Part shown: positions 1-10,321 of the stretch, in pieces | Position numbering within the stretch: the stretch's first letter is position 1 | Layout of the letters: every line of letters begins with the position of its first letter | Translations under genes and position numbers: made by a program | The notes under the pieces: generated by a model | Told to the model about the DNA's origin: nothing | The model's database searches: none | The model's input: only the letters and a program-made list of their open reading frames with translations | Origin: Gamsiella multidivaricata | Lineage: Eukaryota > Mortierellomycota > Mortierellomycetes > Mortierellales > Mortierellaceae | Length of the DNA: 64,000 nucleotides | Direction of reading: 5' to 3' | NCBI RefSeq assembly: GCF_025024155.1 | Contig: NW_026251762.1 | Span: 124,001-188,000 of the forward strand

Positions 1-2332
1 GCGCATGAAGACCTGCGAACTGCAACTGCTGGTAACGCATTTGAAGTTGTCGCTGTTGGGCTTGTTGTTGAGCGAGTAGCGCCGCAAGAGCATGAGGATC
101 ATTTCCAAACTGTTGCTGAGCCTGCATAAACTGCTGCTGATGGACCATGGTCTGCATCTGGCTCTGACGCTGTAGCAGTTGCATGTACTGCTGGCGCTCG
201 ATCTCTTGGTTATGCAGGCGCTGTTGCTGGTCCATATACTGGGGACCGCCCATAGGCGTGTGCGCCGCAGACATGCTTCCCATCGCAGGGCGTGAAAAGG
301 TATCACCGCCCCAACCAGCATTCGATTCTACAGCCTGAGTGCGACCAAACAGACCGGAACTCCATCTCGACTCGAGGCCAGGGTCCTGGACTGATCCAAA
401 ACCAGATCGCTGCTGCCCAAGATTATTAGTGCTGCTAAACAGGTCGCCAGACGAATGCTGCTGTGGCTGTTGAAGTTGCTGCTGTTGCATGAGCAAGCGA
501 TCAACACCAAAGCTCGGGGTGCTCGGAGTCGTGGGCGCACTCATTCCGATCCATCCAGATGAAAGACTAACTTGAGAAATAGGCTGCCTGACCTGTGCAA
601 GCGAAGGGACTGAAGACCGCAGTGGCATTCCTGAAAGTGATGGCTGCTCCTGACGCACAATACCTGCCAACAAAAATGGTTTGTCCTCTGATCCGATCCT
701 CCTAATCAATGTACCCAGAGGCTCAAACGTCGGGTCCTGCTCACGCTTGACAAGAAGATCTGGCGAGAAGAATCCGCCCTTGTACCATTCATGCATCTCT
801 TCGGACGAGAATGGTCCTTGAATGCTTCCACTGGGATCCCTGTACAACCACTTGCTTAACTCCACCGATAAAGCGTCAAACGCAGATTCGGGTGCAGGAG
901 CCACGTTCGGTACTGACGACTGGCCGGCGTTGAAGGGCGCGAATTCAGCATCGTCCCGCAATGGACCGGAACCAAGGTTTTTGCCTGCGAGTAACCCGCT
1001 CGAGAACAGATAACTATCGGCAGGCTTTTCCTGCAGCTTCTGCTGTTGCTGTTGCTGCTCCGGCGAGGGCTGATCTGTCTTGCCTGACCCAAGATCTGAA
1101 GAAATCAGCTCTTGGTTTTGCAAAGGAGCGGTGGCATTAGCCGAAGACTTGGGGTTGTCTCCGTTTCTAACACCCGCCCCTTTCGCTTCGTCAGCAGCGT
1201 GCTTTTTAGTGGACTCTTCATGCTCGGCTAATGGCTGAAGCTCCTCTGAGTCGCCAACGACACGGAAGACGCCATTGGCATCGAACGAACCAACTATGTT
1301 GCCGACTGGTGAATTCCAAAGGCCATCGTCTTCTGGCTCGCGCTCACGCTCGCGTTCACGCTCAATCTGCTCCGTACGCCTGAACGAATGACTACGACCT
1401 TCGCTGTTTAGATCTACAAAGCAATCGAGACGGAGTTTAGCGAAATGTAGAACTGTCGCGTTACCACACACTCATAATATGATGCGGATGTGGATGATGA
1501 AAATAGGGGAGTATATCGCCGAAGCTGTTACTTACTTCTTGGCCTTGCGCTCGATCCGTGATTCCTAGACTCGTAGTTACGAGAATGGGAGGAGATCTTG
1601 TCGGATCGGTCATAACGTCCAGTGGAGTGTTCCCCGTTATTGGAAAAACTCTCGCGCCTCTGTCCAGGAGCTCGCTCCTGAAGACCATCTCCTGGCTGGG
1701 TAGTTCGGCGTGCGACCTCGCTGTTCACGCTTCCGGCCAGAAGCTAGATACATTTTTGTTATTAGAACGATCGAATTGTTATTACCTGATTGTCCTGTCA
1801 TACTCTTCTTGAATGCAAGGAAAATAAAAAGAAGAGCGCAGGGCAAAAAGTATTCTCAGATAGCCTGATGTGTTCTTGCCTTGATCTCTTGTTCAGAAAA
1901 CGGCATCGAGGACATTGGCTGTAGAGACTCTTCACTAGTCATATACTCGTGTCGTTCAAATTCGATCGGGAGTCCTGTCGGTCTGTAGAGTGACAGCATG
2001 AACTCCTTGGAGTACTTGAAAGGATTCAGAGAGTCCGTTGCGAAGTTGCCGCTGGTAATGCCGCTGCTGCCACCACTACCGCCGTCGGAGGCAGATGCAT
2101 CAAAGGATGAAGTCGATCCAGGGACGCCGTTCTGGGAGCGGACATTGCTGGCCGCAATTGACGAGTAGCTGAAGGCTGGAAGGGCGGCAGAAGAGGCGGC
2201 AGCAGGCGCGGGCTGGCTCCAGTCCTGGAGAGGCGGCGCTGCAGGAGGAGGGGAGGTTGCCCTGGCGTGCTGCTCGGTGTGAGATTGGCTTGCCTTTGCA
2301 GGGAAACGTCTCATCCTAATAGATTGATCCAT
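1..2332 (-). CDS. GYF-domain protein (GIGYF/Smy2-like), 3' end outside window
   Basis: Three exons read on the minus strand: 1880..2332, 1536..1743 and <1..1413, giving 691 residues before the window edge. The first exon carries the GIGYF-type signature of a YSKEFMLSLY motif followed by SEESLQPMSSMPFSEQE. The middle exon is polar and rich in R, S and N. The third exon holds the GYF domain at about 715-860 (W-L-Y-R-D, then QGPFSSEEMHEW and GGFFSPDL, so the name motif reads GFF here), preceded by a poly-Q run and followed by a long Gln-rich segment with coiled-coil character near position 1. GYF domains bind proline-rich peptides; family members act in translational repression and mRNA decay through partners such as DDX6 or Not proteins. 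Intron 1 (1744..1879) uses a GC donor (AAG|GCAAGA), and the joins keep frame. Identity of the family is solid; the exact orthologue (Smy2, Syh1 or GIGYF) is not resolved. Confidence 0.87.
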
Positions 2333-2739
2333 AGGTGTTTTTAAGTGGCAACAGCGTTAATTATGTGAATGCTCCATCGTAGTGGAGATCGATGTTCGCA
2401 TGCTTGAGAAGATCGGCTAGGGGGATGCGATCGCTTTTAGTAGGGAGTACCATTCAGGACCGAAGTTCATCGTGTTGGAGGCCATGATTGCTGGTTGGGT
2501 TGGGGTTGGTTTTTTTATTGCGTTGCAGTGGTGTTTTTGCTCGTTGGACCGAGTTCGGGGGGGGTGTCGCTGTAGCTGGTGCTAGTGCTTGGTTGTTAGC
2601 TCGGCTGTGGAGATCTTCTTGGCGATGTGATTCAACAAAAGAGAGAAAGAGGATGTCATTTAAACTGGGCCCTAATGATGTCACCGAGAAGGCAACAACG
2701 TTTGAGCAACTATGGACATATCTACAACTGCGCGCGCAT
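2333..2739. other. Intergenic stretch between GYF gene and Fanzor relic
   Basis: About 400 bases with no supported gene. It would contain the promoter and 5' leader of the minus-strand GYF gene. The short open frames across it on both strands have no recognisable domain and lie over the decayed end of the neighbouring Fanzor relic. Confidence 0.5.
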
Positions 2740-3844
2740 TTATCCGCGCCCCTTCCGTTCCTTCTGCGTTGAGCTGGCTCTCTTGCGGCCAAGAGGTTGA
2801 CCTTGGCTCGGCGTGGCGTTGATCGAAAGACTTTGGCTGCCGGTGCTGCTTCTGCTGCTTGTGCTAATGGATATTGTATTAGTGGTGGCGCTCGTTGTTT
2901 GCATCCAGGGATAATCGCCGTTCTAATCCACTGGCTGGAGGTAAAGTGGTTGCTGTTGATGGACCAGATGGCCACGGACAGCGTTGCCGATATTGTGGCC
3001 GGTCATCACATCCCGGTGGACGGATGTCTTGCAATGAGAGTAATAGAGTCGGCGTATTTCAACCTGTGCGACGGATTGCTCGCATACGGGAAGTATATAA
3101 TACTCGTTTACACCGACCACAATATAGCCCAGCGACCTTACCTAATAGACCGGCATCAGGTACGTTATAGAACTATGCTAGACACATGTCAAAAATTCAA
3201 CAAAAGCAAAGCTCAGCGACGGTGCACCTACTTTTTGGACGAAGTACGACATGAACGACTCATGCAGCGAGGAAAGCCTTGCGTTGCTGGAAAACTGCCC
3301 AAGACCAATCACAATCACGACCTTGTTGGTCTCTTTCCTTCTGCAGCCAATCGAACCTCCGACCGACTTTAGCAGGCGGCTGGCTATGGTTTCGCACCCG
3401 GCGTCCCGGGCCCTTCGGGCCTCCCACTTGTGTACCTTGAGGACCATGTTGCTGTTGTAGAAGAAATTGAGGGGTGCTTCCACATCCTTGAGCTTGTTAA
3501 CGTAGTCTTTGATGCTTGATCCAGAGCCGCGTAGGAGGCAAGTTGCTCTCGATGCTGCTGATAGATGTCGAGTCGTAAACTGCTTTGTCCTTCCTTTATT
3601 CCATCCAGTGTCGGTATTTTAGTGTGGGCTGATATACCGCCTTTTGCTTGACGGCAAGGTTGAAAACCTTGGGGGCCTTTATCTCTCCAGATGGTTCCTT
3701 GGTCGCAATATTCATCCCTGTTTCTTTATCCATTTTGGGCCTCTCACGACTGGGCAACAAGGCACTCGCTCCTACCATGAATGCTTGTCCTTGATCCAGA
3801 TTTAAAGTCTTGATCTGCTCCGGACCACATCCCAAAAGATCCAA
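2740..3844 (-). pseudogene. Decayed Fanzor/TnpB-like RuvC nuclease, copy B (N-terminus missing)
   Basis: Minus-strand relic of the same family as the copy at 5073-7136. It starts at the RuvC-I segment (TLNLDQGQAFMVGASALL, D within L-D-Q-G), continues through AVKQKAVYQPTLKYRHW, then VIVIGLGQFSS and LSSLHESFMSYFVQK. A phase-0 intron (GTAGGT...TTAG) then leads to RSLGYIVVGVNEYY and the C-terminal zinc-ribbon/RuvC-III region (VHRDVMTGHNI). The first CxxC of the zinc ribbon is spoiled (ILPVC replaces the KKCPMC of copy A), and there are frameshifts in the middle. The Ser/Thr-rich tail ends in RKRASSTQKERKGRG. Everything N-terminal to RuvC-I is gone; a PIN nuclease fragment lies 45 bases upstream instead. 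It cannot encode an active nuclease. Confidence 0.8.
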
Positions 3845-3888
3845 GGCGTCCTGCTTACGTCCCTCACACGTTCCTCCATGTCACTAAT

Positions 3889-4213
3889 TCATTTCTGGGC
3901 GCGCTGTAGAGCACCGACTCGAGTTTTGCAGGTCTGTCGTTTCTCATCTGGCGAAGGGCCATCCAGATACTGAGCTGAACTCTCTGGGACCCCAGAGTTC
4001 GATATCACTTGTTCAAGGACTGTGTGAGCGTTAAGAAAGGGATGAATTGTGTAGGTGTAGCGAATAGAAGGATAAAGTGAAGATAGAATGTCGACACGAA
4101 GCATGGGTGGTGAAACGTGGTTAATGGAGATGGAGGGCTGGGAGACTTGGAGACACTGAGAGCAGAAGACAGCCTCATATCCAAGCTTTCGAATTAAGCG
4201 GCAACAGGCCCAT
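3889..4213 (-). pseudogene. XPG/FEN1-like PIN nuclease, N-terminal fragment
   Basis: Reads on the minus strand as an XPG-N-type start: LWACCRLIRKLGYEAVF, then LRVDILSSLYPSIRYTYTIHP, then QYLDGPSPDEKRQTCKTR. The YLDGPSPDEK motif corresponds to the second acidic motif of XPG-N/PIN nucleases (usually Y-I-D-G-x-x-x-x-EK). The expected initiator region is replaced by a stop (TAG just upstream of VLWA). The frame ends after about 108 residues, before the XPG-I domain. It is on the same strand as, and 45 bases upstream of, Fanzor copy B. The same N-terminal segment recurs in the relic at 17622-18320 (SLFPTIRYTYTSH and LYLDGPSSQEK), which supports the assignment. Flap endonuclease-like family membership is from motifs only. 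Confidence 0.65.
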
Positions 4214-4395
4214 AATACCTACTGCTAACGCTTACGAGATGAGTAAAGAAGGTGGCCAAGGTGGGGTAAGAAGGCACCAAAGGATGTGCAGCGAACTGTG
4301 TTGCGGAAAAGGAAGGAGATGGGAGTGAAGGAGCGCGTGAAAAGATAAGGTTTATATCCGAATATTTTTTTAATCAATGTTATCCTCTACAGCTC

Positions 4396-4890
4396 TTAGT
4401 TAAGTCTTTCACTCGACCCAATGCAGAGTACTCCATCGTTGTGAACATGGACAGGGCCCTTCTTCTTTCTCGTACGTGTCCCGGCTACGTTTAGCGCAAG
4501 TCGCCCTGCAAGCACATGTGTCTGGTACCAAGGATCTACAGAGGCATGGCGATTATCTACGACAGGGAACCTGTACTTCCTCAACAGCCACGAGTACCGA
4601 TCGGTATTGAAAACGATCTCGAAGGCTACTTCGGACCCCCTCTTGAAAAGCTGCTTTCGCCGCAACTCCATCTCCAACTACAAGCAATGAAAACTAAACA
4701 GCAGGAAGCACAGAGAAGAGCGAGAGAATCTGAAGCTGAAGAGGCATTTCAGGAATGTGAACGCGAGCTGGAAGACGCTTTGAAGGAATTAGGCCATATC
4801 ATTCGCGATAAAAAGGAAGACGATGTGCGCTGCAGTGTTTTCAAAGTGCGGCGGGGAATGCTATCGGTGGTCGGTCCGTTGGAGCATTAA
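4396..4890 (+). pseudogene. MULE transposase C-terminal fragment with broken SWIM finger
   Basis: Plus-strand frame matching the end of Mutator-like transposases: AEYSIVVNMDRALLL, then a SWIM zinc-finger CPGYV-stop-RKSPCKHM, then LVPRIYRGMAI and a charged coiled-coil tail (FGPPLEKLLSPQLHLQLQ followed by K/E/R-rich helix). An in-frame TAG sits inside the SWIM loop between its Cys and CKH halves. The catalytic DDE region is absent. The tail resembles that of the MULE fragment at 10322-11165 but is clearly diverged, so the two come from different MULE lineages. Confidence 0.65.
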
Positions 4891-5072
4891 AAACGCACCA
4901 ACTACGCCAGCAAAAGGCGACGCGATAGAATTTTTTTGATGAGCATAAGCAAATACATGCAGTAAAAGAATTTCGGCGTGCAATAGCAGAATTATGCAGC
5001 TTTAGGATATAAATTACACCTACCGATCATTTTTAAATGTGCTTGCGAACACATATATGGTTGAGATGGGGT

Positions 5073-5616
5073 TTAGGCACTTCCTGGGGCCTGGCTAGTT
5101 GCCGATTCCTGCCCTGATGCCGCATTGGCCGCACGCTTGCGCCTTGGAGCTCCTTCTTGTTCTGCAGCCGCGGTTGATGCTGTCCTCTTTCGGGCCACAC
5201 TGCCCTTGCTGGCGCTGGTGCTGCTAGTACTACTGGTGCTATTGGTGCTGCTAGTGCTACTGTTACCATTGATGCTGCTGCTACTGGTGCTCGCGCTATC
5301 GGTTACTGTCTGTGTAGCTTCCATCCAAGGATATCTACCATTCTCATCTACAGGCTGAAGATAGAGTGGCCTCTGTTGCTGAAGCAAGTGCCCTTGAATA
5401 ACGTTGCAAATATTGTGGCCCGCCATGATATCGCGGTGCATGTATGTCTTGCAAGTCTTGCAATACAGCCGACGTATTTGAACCTGGCCGACAAACTCCT
5501 CGCACATCGGACACTTCTTTGACGTGTAGTACTCATTGACGCCCACGACAATATACCCGAGCGCCCTTGCCTAACGGACACAGAACGTAAGGCGCCTCAT
5601 TAGCGTCATCAGTAGC

Positions 5617-5655
<39 letters not shown>

Positions 5656-7136
5656 CGAATGTCTTGCAATGGAGCACTAACCCTTTGAACAAAGTACGAC
5701 TGGAAGGACTCATGTAACGAGGAAAGTCGTCTCGTGGATGAAAACTTGCCTAGACCAATACCGATTACAACCTTGTCCTCTTCATCTCGCTGTCTACCAA
5801 ACGATCCTCCAACCATATTGAGCAGGCGATCTGCGATGATGTCGAATTCTGCCTCTCTAGCTTTTCTGGCATCCCACTGGTGCTTTTTGAATGTGGCGCT
5901 TTTGTTGTAGAACTCGTCGAGCTGCTCCTTGACGCCTGCTAATCCCGCAACGTACTTTTCAACGCTGGCATCCTTTCCGCGAAGGGCTGGTAGCTCGCTT
6001 TCGATGTTGCTGATAGATTTTGCTGCGCCTAGCGGGATCGACCGTTTGCGTTCTTCTAACCAACGTCGAAACTTGAATGTTGGTTGGTATACGGCCTTCT
6101 GCTTTACAGCTAGGTTGTAAAAGACCTGGGAGCTGCGGGCGGAAGCCTCGGTGTCATTGCCATTGTCAGGTTGTTCGGTACCGACGGCACTGTTCTGTTG
6201 ATGGAAGCTCCCCTTGGATCTCGGCATACTCGCTCCTGTAACACATGCTTGCTCTGGATTATAACTGTCGTTGCGTGGCTTTCCATTTTCGAGGCTGACG
6301 GATTTTTTCATGTCATCTAAGGTCTTCTCAGGCAATAGAGCGCTCGCTCCAACCACAAACGCTTGACCAAGATCGAGACCTAATATCTTGATTTTCTCTG
6401 GTTCACAGTCTCAAAGAACTGCGACATCCTGCTTCGTCTTGACAACGTTCCGAACCTCAGTTAGGTAGTAGTCGACTCCACCCACAGTGGACGTAATCCG
6501 AGAAGGCAATATGTCCGTGGGATGCCGCCTGTACCGAACCGAGAGAAGCTCCTTCAGCTTGAATGCCGTTAACTGGAGACGAAAGCCATCGGTCCGAATA
6601 GATCCGCGAATAACGTAACCGCGTTCCTTATAAGTGCGGGGGTCGAAATCCTCGTTCTGAATGATTCTCAGGTGCTCTTTGATCTCTGCAAGTGAAGGTG
6701 TCGCGAGGTTGTTGAATGATTTGCTGATTCCGGGCATGCGACGCTTTTTATGACCCAGTCCTGCGTCGGTGATGAGTGTCGTGAGGAGGTAGCCTGGTGC
6801 TTGGTTGGCCAGCCAGTACGACATGTCAGACAACGCAGGACGATAGTCCTTGGCTCCATGAAGACTCTGCAGCTTCGCCTTGAGTGTGTCGCTCTTCCAA
6901 AAGATTGAAACCAATTCCAGCTCCGTGAACGCGACGAACGGCTGCGCGGAAGGCGTACACGCCATTAACTTCCGAGGGTTCTTGGTCAGCGGGTTCAGAC
7001 GGTAAAAGTTCTCGACCGCAGAGACGTCGCCACGAATGTCAATGCATGTCCCAGCCGGCAAGAGCCCTTTGACCAGTTGTTTCTTGAGCTGTTTTAAAGT
7101 TGCCGTGTGTAAGGTTCGAGTTAGCGGAATAGAACC
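5073..7136 (-). pseudogene. Fanzor/TnpB-like RuvC nuclease, copy A (5'-truncated, one in-frame stop)
   Basis: Best-preserved Fanzor-type copy. Minus strand, two exons: from about 7136 to 5682, then 5570..5073, with a 111-bp intron (GTTAGT...TTAG). An N-terminal region (RGSIRTDGFRLQLTAFKLKE, TSTVGGVDYYLTEVRN) leads into RuvC-I (LGLDLGQAFVVGASALL), a helical linker, VVIGIGLGKFSS, and, after the intron, ALGYIVVGVNEYYTSKKC. The zinc ribbon (CPMC...CKTC) and RuvC-III (HRDIMAGHNI) follow. TnpB and Fanzor share this D...E...D layout with the zinc ribbon between the last two motifs; the Glu of VNEYY fits the Fanzor alternative glutamate. A single TGA (6411-6413) replaces what is TTG (Leu) in copy B, just before RuvC-I. 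The frame stays open upstream without a convincing start until the pogo insertion, so the 5' part is missing. The zinc ligands are intact. Catalytic function as written is prevented by the stop. Confidence 0.82.
5617..5654. repeat. T18A20 palindromic homopolymer inside Fanzor intron
   Basis: Eighteen T followed directly by twenty A within the 111-bp intron of Fanzor copy A. As RNA this would form a perfect A-U hairpin between the splice sites. Confidence 0.9.
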
Positions 7137-7169
7137 TTGTAACCTTGAACCTTGTGTCCCTTGTATGTA

Positions 7170-7328
7170 CAGTCAATTCTTTTTTATCCGGACAAAAGGA
7201 TAGGAAATCTGTCCGGATAACAATTTCGAAGAAATGAATTAAAATGTTATTCAGTCAGATCAATTATTCGGTCACATGAGGTATTTTCAACCCACATAAA
7301 AGGAAGGGCAAAAGGGCCGGACAAAAGG
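7170..7328 (+). repeat. Left terminal inverted repeat of pogo-type element
   Basis: 159 bp, exact reverse complement of 10024-10182. Outer end CAGTCAATTC; inner end GGCCGGACAAAAGG. Confidence 0.95.
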
Positions 7329-7331
7329 TGG

Positions 7332-9949
7332 TTAAGAAAAAGAATGATATTCGTTGATGGGTATGTTATTTGCTACTGTTGCTGCTGTTGTTGTTATTGA
7401 TATTGTGTTGTTGCTCTTGTCGTGGTCACTGTCACTGTTGCTCTCATCGCCGGCATGGCCGCTGTAATTGCTGTAGTCAGCAGTGGGTTCTTCCTCTACA
7501 GCAAAGGGTGCAATAGCCGCTCCTCGATCACGATGCAGCAGCAACTCCTCGTCTTCCTCCTCCTCCTCCTCATCTCCATACCCTTGACGCTGTCTCTCAA
7601 ACAATTCTTTCTCCACCCACTGCTTCTCCTCGTCAACCTCCTCGTCACTTTCCTCACTGCCTTCGTTCTCTCCTTGACCACATTGATTTCCATCCATCAC
7701 GTATCCCCCGTTGTTGCTGCCGTCGTCAAGGCTGTATTGGGTTTTGCTCGAGTTGGTGGGGCAGAGATTAAGGGTTTCACTGTCCATCAATGTTGAAAGC
7801 AATGGTTGGATGACTGGTTGAACCTCCAACTGTTCCACAGGTCCTCCCAGATGGTCAGCTTTGTCATAGGAGCGCAAAACATCCTTTAACACCTTGCTGA
7901 GCTTGACCTCCTCCGCCGATCCACCGCTCAATACCCTCCTTGTCGCCTTGAACTCGTCAACGCTCATCAGTCCGAGTGCTGGTGCCCTTTCTTTTAGGAC
8001 CTGCATGCCTCTCGCATAGACGTCCTCGGCCAGAGGAGAACTTGCTCGCTCGTCGGTATCGTATGGTCGTGGACAAGACGGGCTCGAGACAGGTAACAGG
8101 TTCAACTCGATAGCAACCTCCTTCACTGCAGGTTCGGCAGCTAATGATTCGTCGGCAAGATCCTGTACGTCCTTTGTTCCCTGTGGTTTGAAGGTCCATT
8201 TCCAGTCATTGGCTTCGTTCACCTCGACAATTAGGTGCTCAAAGTAGGCTTGCGCTTCTTCCCTGTAATCGTTGCGCCGCAAGTATTGAATCTTCTCCCG
8301 CTGTTCCTGGGGTGCTGTTGGTCGCTGTCGTAGTTGCTGGCGCATGTCATCCGGGAGAACAGGAGTTTTCGCAAAGCAATTGCGAACTGTTGATGCCTTG
8401 ACTTTGTTCCATGCGAACGGAACAAGTGACCATGCGTGTCCGTTGCTGATTGCCTTGCTTTTGTCGTAGGTCTTGACAAGGCTTGTTTCTCGACTGAGAA
8501 GATCCAATAACGCTCGTTTGAAGACGCTGATGATGCCGGCGTCGAGTGGTTGCGTGATAGAGGTTGAATTCTTAGGCAAACGTTGGATTGTGAGGAACTT
8601 CCAGTTGTCGCGATAGTTGAAGTCAGGATCGGGTTTCTCGACCTTATTATGCGCAGGACAAGAATCCATGAGTAAGAGGGTGGGTCGCTGGAGCTGTTTA
8701 TCGAGATCGATCAACCAAGACATAAAAATGTTGCTATTCATCCATCCTGACCCGTTCCTCCGTATCTCCATCCTGCCCTTGGCCTCTTCATCCACCTCTC
8801 GAGCCATGCTCTTGGCTAATGTACCAACAAAAAAAAAATAGTTAAGTTATAACGTGGACATAGACAATCCACAAAAATAACACCTAGGAAAAAAAGAGCG
8901 TAGTATGGCAAGAGTGTATATTTACCAATAAGCAAAGGCCTCAACGCAGACATTTTCGGGTCTTCTGACAAAACCAAGGACGAGCCTGATGCGTTGACAC
9001 AAAAAAGAATCGACACTCGGGCGCTCCTGTTGGGCTTGGATCCGCTTGTCTTCTCGGGGATAGTGTATGACTTTGTGACAAGTTCCTTGAGGTAGACTCC
9101 GGTCTCGTCGCAGTTAAAAATATCGTCCGGTGAGTAGTTGACGCAAACCGCACGGATGTCGCGAAGTTCAGGTTCGATGGCAACCAAGTCAACTCCTCCT
9201 GCTTCCCCGTACAGCTGACTGTACGAAATCTGGTATCGTTTTTTGAAGGCATTAAACCACGAGGCGGAGAAGGAGGGAACGACAGCGTCTCTTGTATCGC
9301 TCTTCTCGTATTCGTCGACAAGAACGGTATATGTCACTTGGGCGGCCTCCATGACCATCTTTCCATTAATAGGAATTTGCCTTGACCGTTGATCCTGCAG
9401 CCATAAAAACAGAACCTCCTCTACCATTCTGTTCTTCCGGTTGATCATGTACTTGGCATCGAGGGGTAGCTGGTCCGCCTGTTTTCGAATAGTTTTCTCG
9501 TTCCTGATATAGTCATACATCGTGGAATGAGCAATATCAATGCCCATGTTGAGTCCAAAGTTCCTATAGGTAATTGTGGACTTCATTCGGGTTTTGTCCT
9601 TGACCAAAGGCTTTGTGAGGTGTTTCTGAAGGTAGTGGAAGATATCCACGAGTTCGAGCTTGACACGAAGAGTGTAGCATGTCCTGGCCATTGAGATGGC
9701 ATAGACACCGGGGTCAGGCATCAGGAGCAGGCAATGTGGGGCGTTGGTCCTGGCACAATGTAGGAGATCTTCGTACCTCCGGACGCGCAAGTCGTAAAAG
9801 GATTCGAGTTGGGCTTTGGTGTAATTGACTTTCATGTCGTCCTTGAGGGGGAGTTGTAAGGGTGTATAGGGTCCACTTGTTGAGGTAGGTTTATCCTTTT
9901 TCTTTTTGAATACTTTGCTGTCTGAGGCGAGAGGGCGTTTCGGCGGCAT
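7332..9949 (-). CDS. Pogo/Tigger-type DDE transposase (CENP-B-like HTH + DDE_1)
   Basis: Two exons, 8926..9949 and 7332..8815, joined across a 110-bp intron (GTAAAT...TTAG) give 835 residues. A basic N-terminus (KKKKDK) is followed by a helix-turn-helix/CENP-B-type DNA-binding half. The catalytic core shows FNCDETG (first Asp, about residue 280), LLMDSCPAHN (second Asp, about 389) and ITQPLDAGII (third Asp, about 432), about 40 residues after the second. A long acidic C-terminal tail (EEEEEEDEELL) follows. The DETG, DxCPAHN and QPLDxGxI motifs are diagnostic of the pogo/jerky DDE_1 group. It would cut and paste the surrounding element at TA sites. No stop or frameshift is visible, so this copy could be functional. 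Confidence 0.92.
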
Positions 9950-10023
9950 GTTGGTGCTGTGTTGGTGTTGTTGATCAGAATGATTGTCTGTCCATTGTCC
10001 ATTTGTCCATCTATCCCATCTGT

Positions 10024-10182
10024 CCTTTTGTCCGGCCCTTTTGCCCTTCCTTTTATGTGGGTTGAAAATACCTCATGTGACCGAATAATTGATCTGACTG
10101 AATAACATTTTAATTCATTTCTTCGAAATTGTTATCCGGACAGATTTCCTATCCTTTTGTCCGGATAAAAAAGAATTGACTG
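10024..10182 (-). repeat. Right terminal inverted repeat of pogo-type element
   Basis: 159 bp, exact reverse complement of 7170-7328; followed by the TA target duplication at 10183-10184. Confidence 0.95.
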
Positions 10183-10321
10183 TACACATATACTATAACT
10201 ACAAATCAAAGTCATTAACATACACTATCTCATTAAATGGCCTGGTCTACGATATGTAACTGGTCTTATTCTAGTCAATTTGTTAACGTTGAAGCACTTT
10301 ATTCATTTGAAATAGCACCAT

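Larger units (their letters stand above)
7170..10182 (-). mobile_element. Intact pogo/Tigger-type (Tc1/mariner superfamily) DNA transposon
   Basis: A 3013-bp element bounded by two inverted repeats of 159 bp that are identical base for base, each beginning CAGTCAATTC at the outer end. It is flanked by TA on both sides (7168-7169 and 10183-10184), the target duplication expected of Tc1/mariner elements. One spliced transposase gene on the minus strand fills the interior. The terminal repeats carry several copies of a TCCGGACAAAAGG-like motif, plausible transposase binding sites. The identical repeats and open reading frame suggest recent insertion. It sits between the 5'-truncated end of Fanzor copy A and a MULE fragment. 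Confidence 0.93.
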
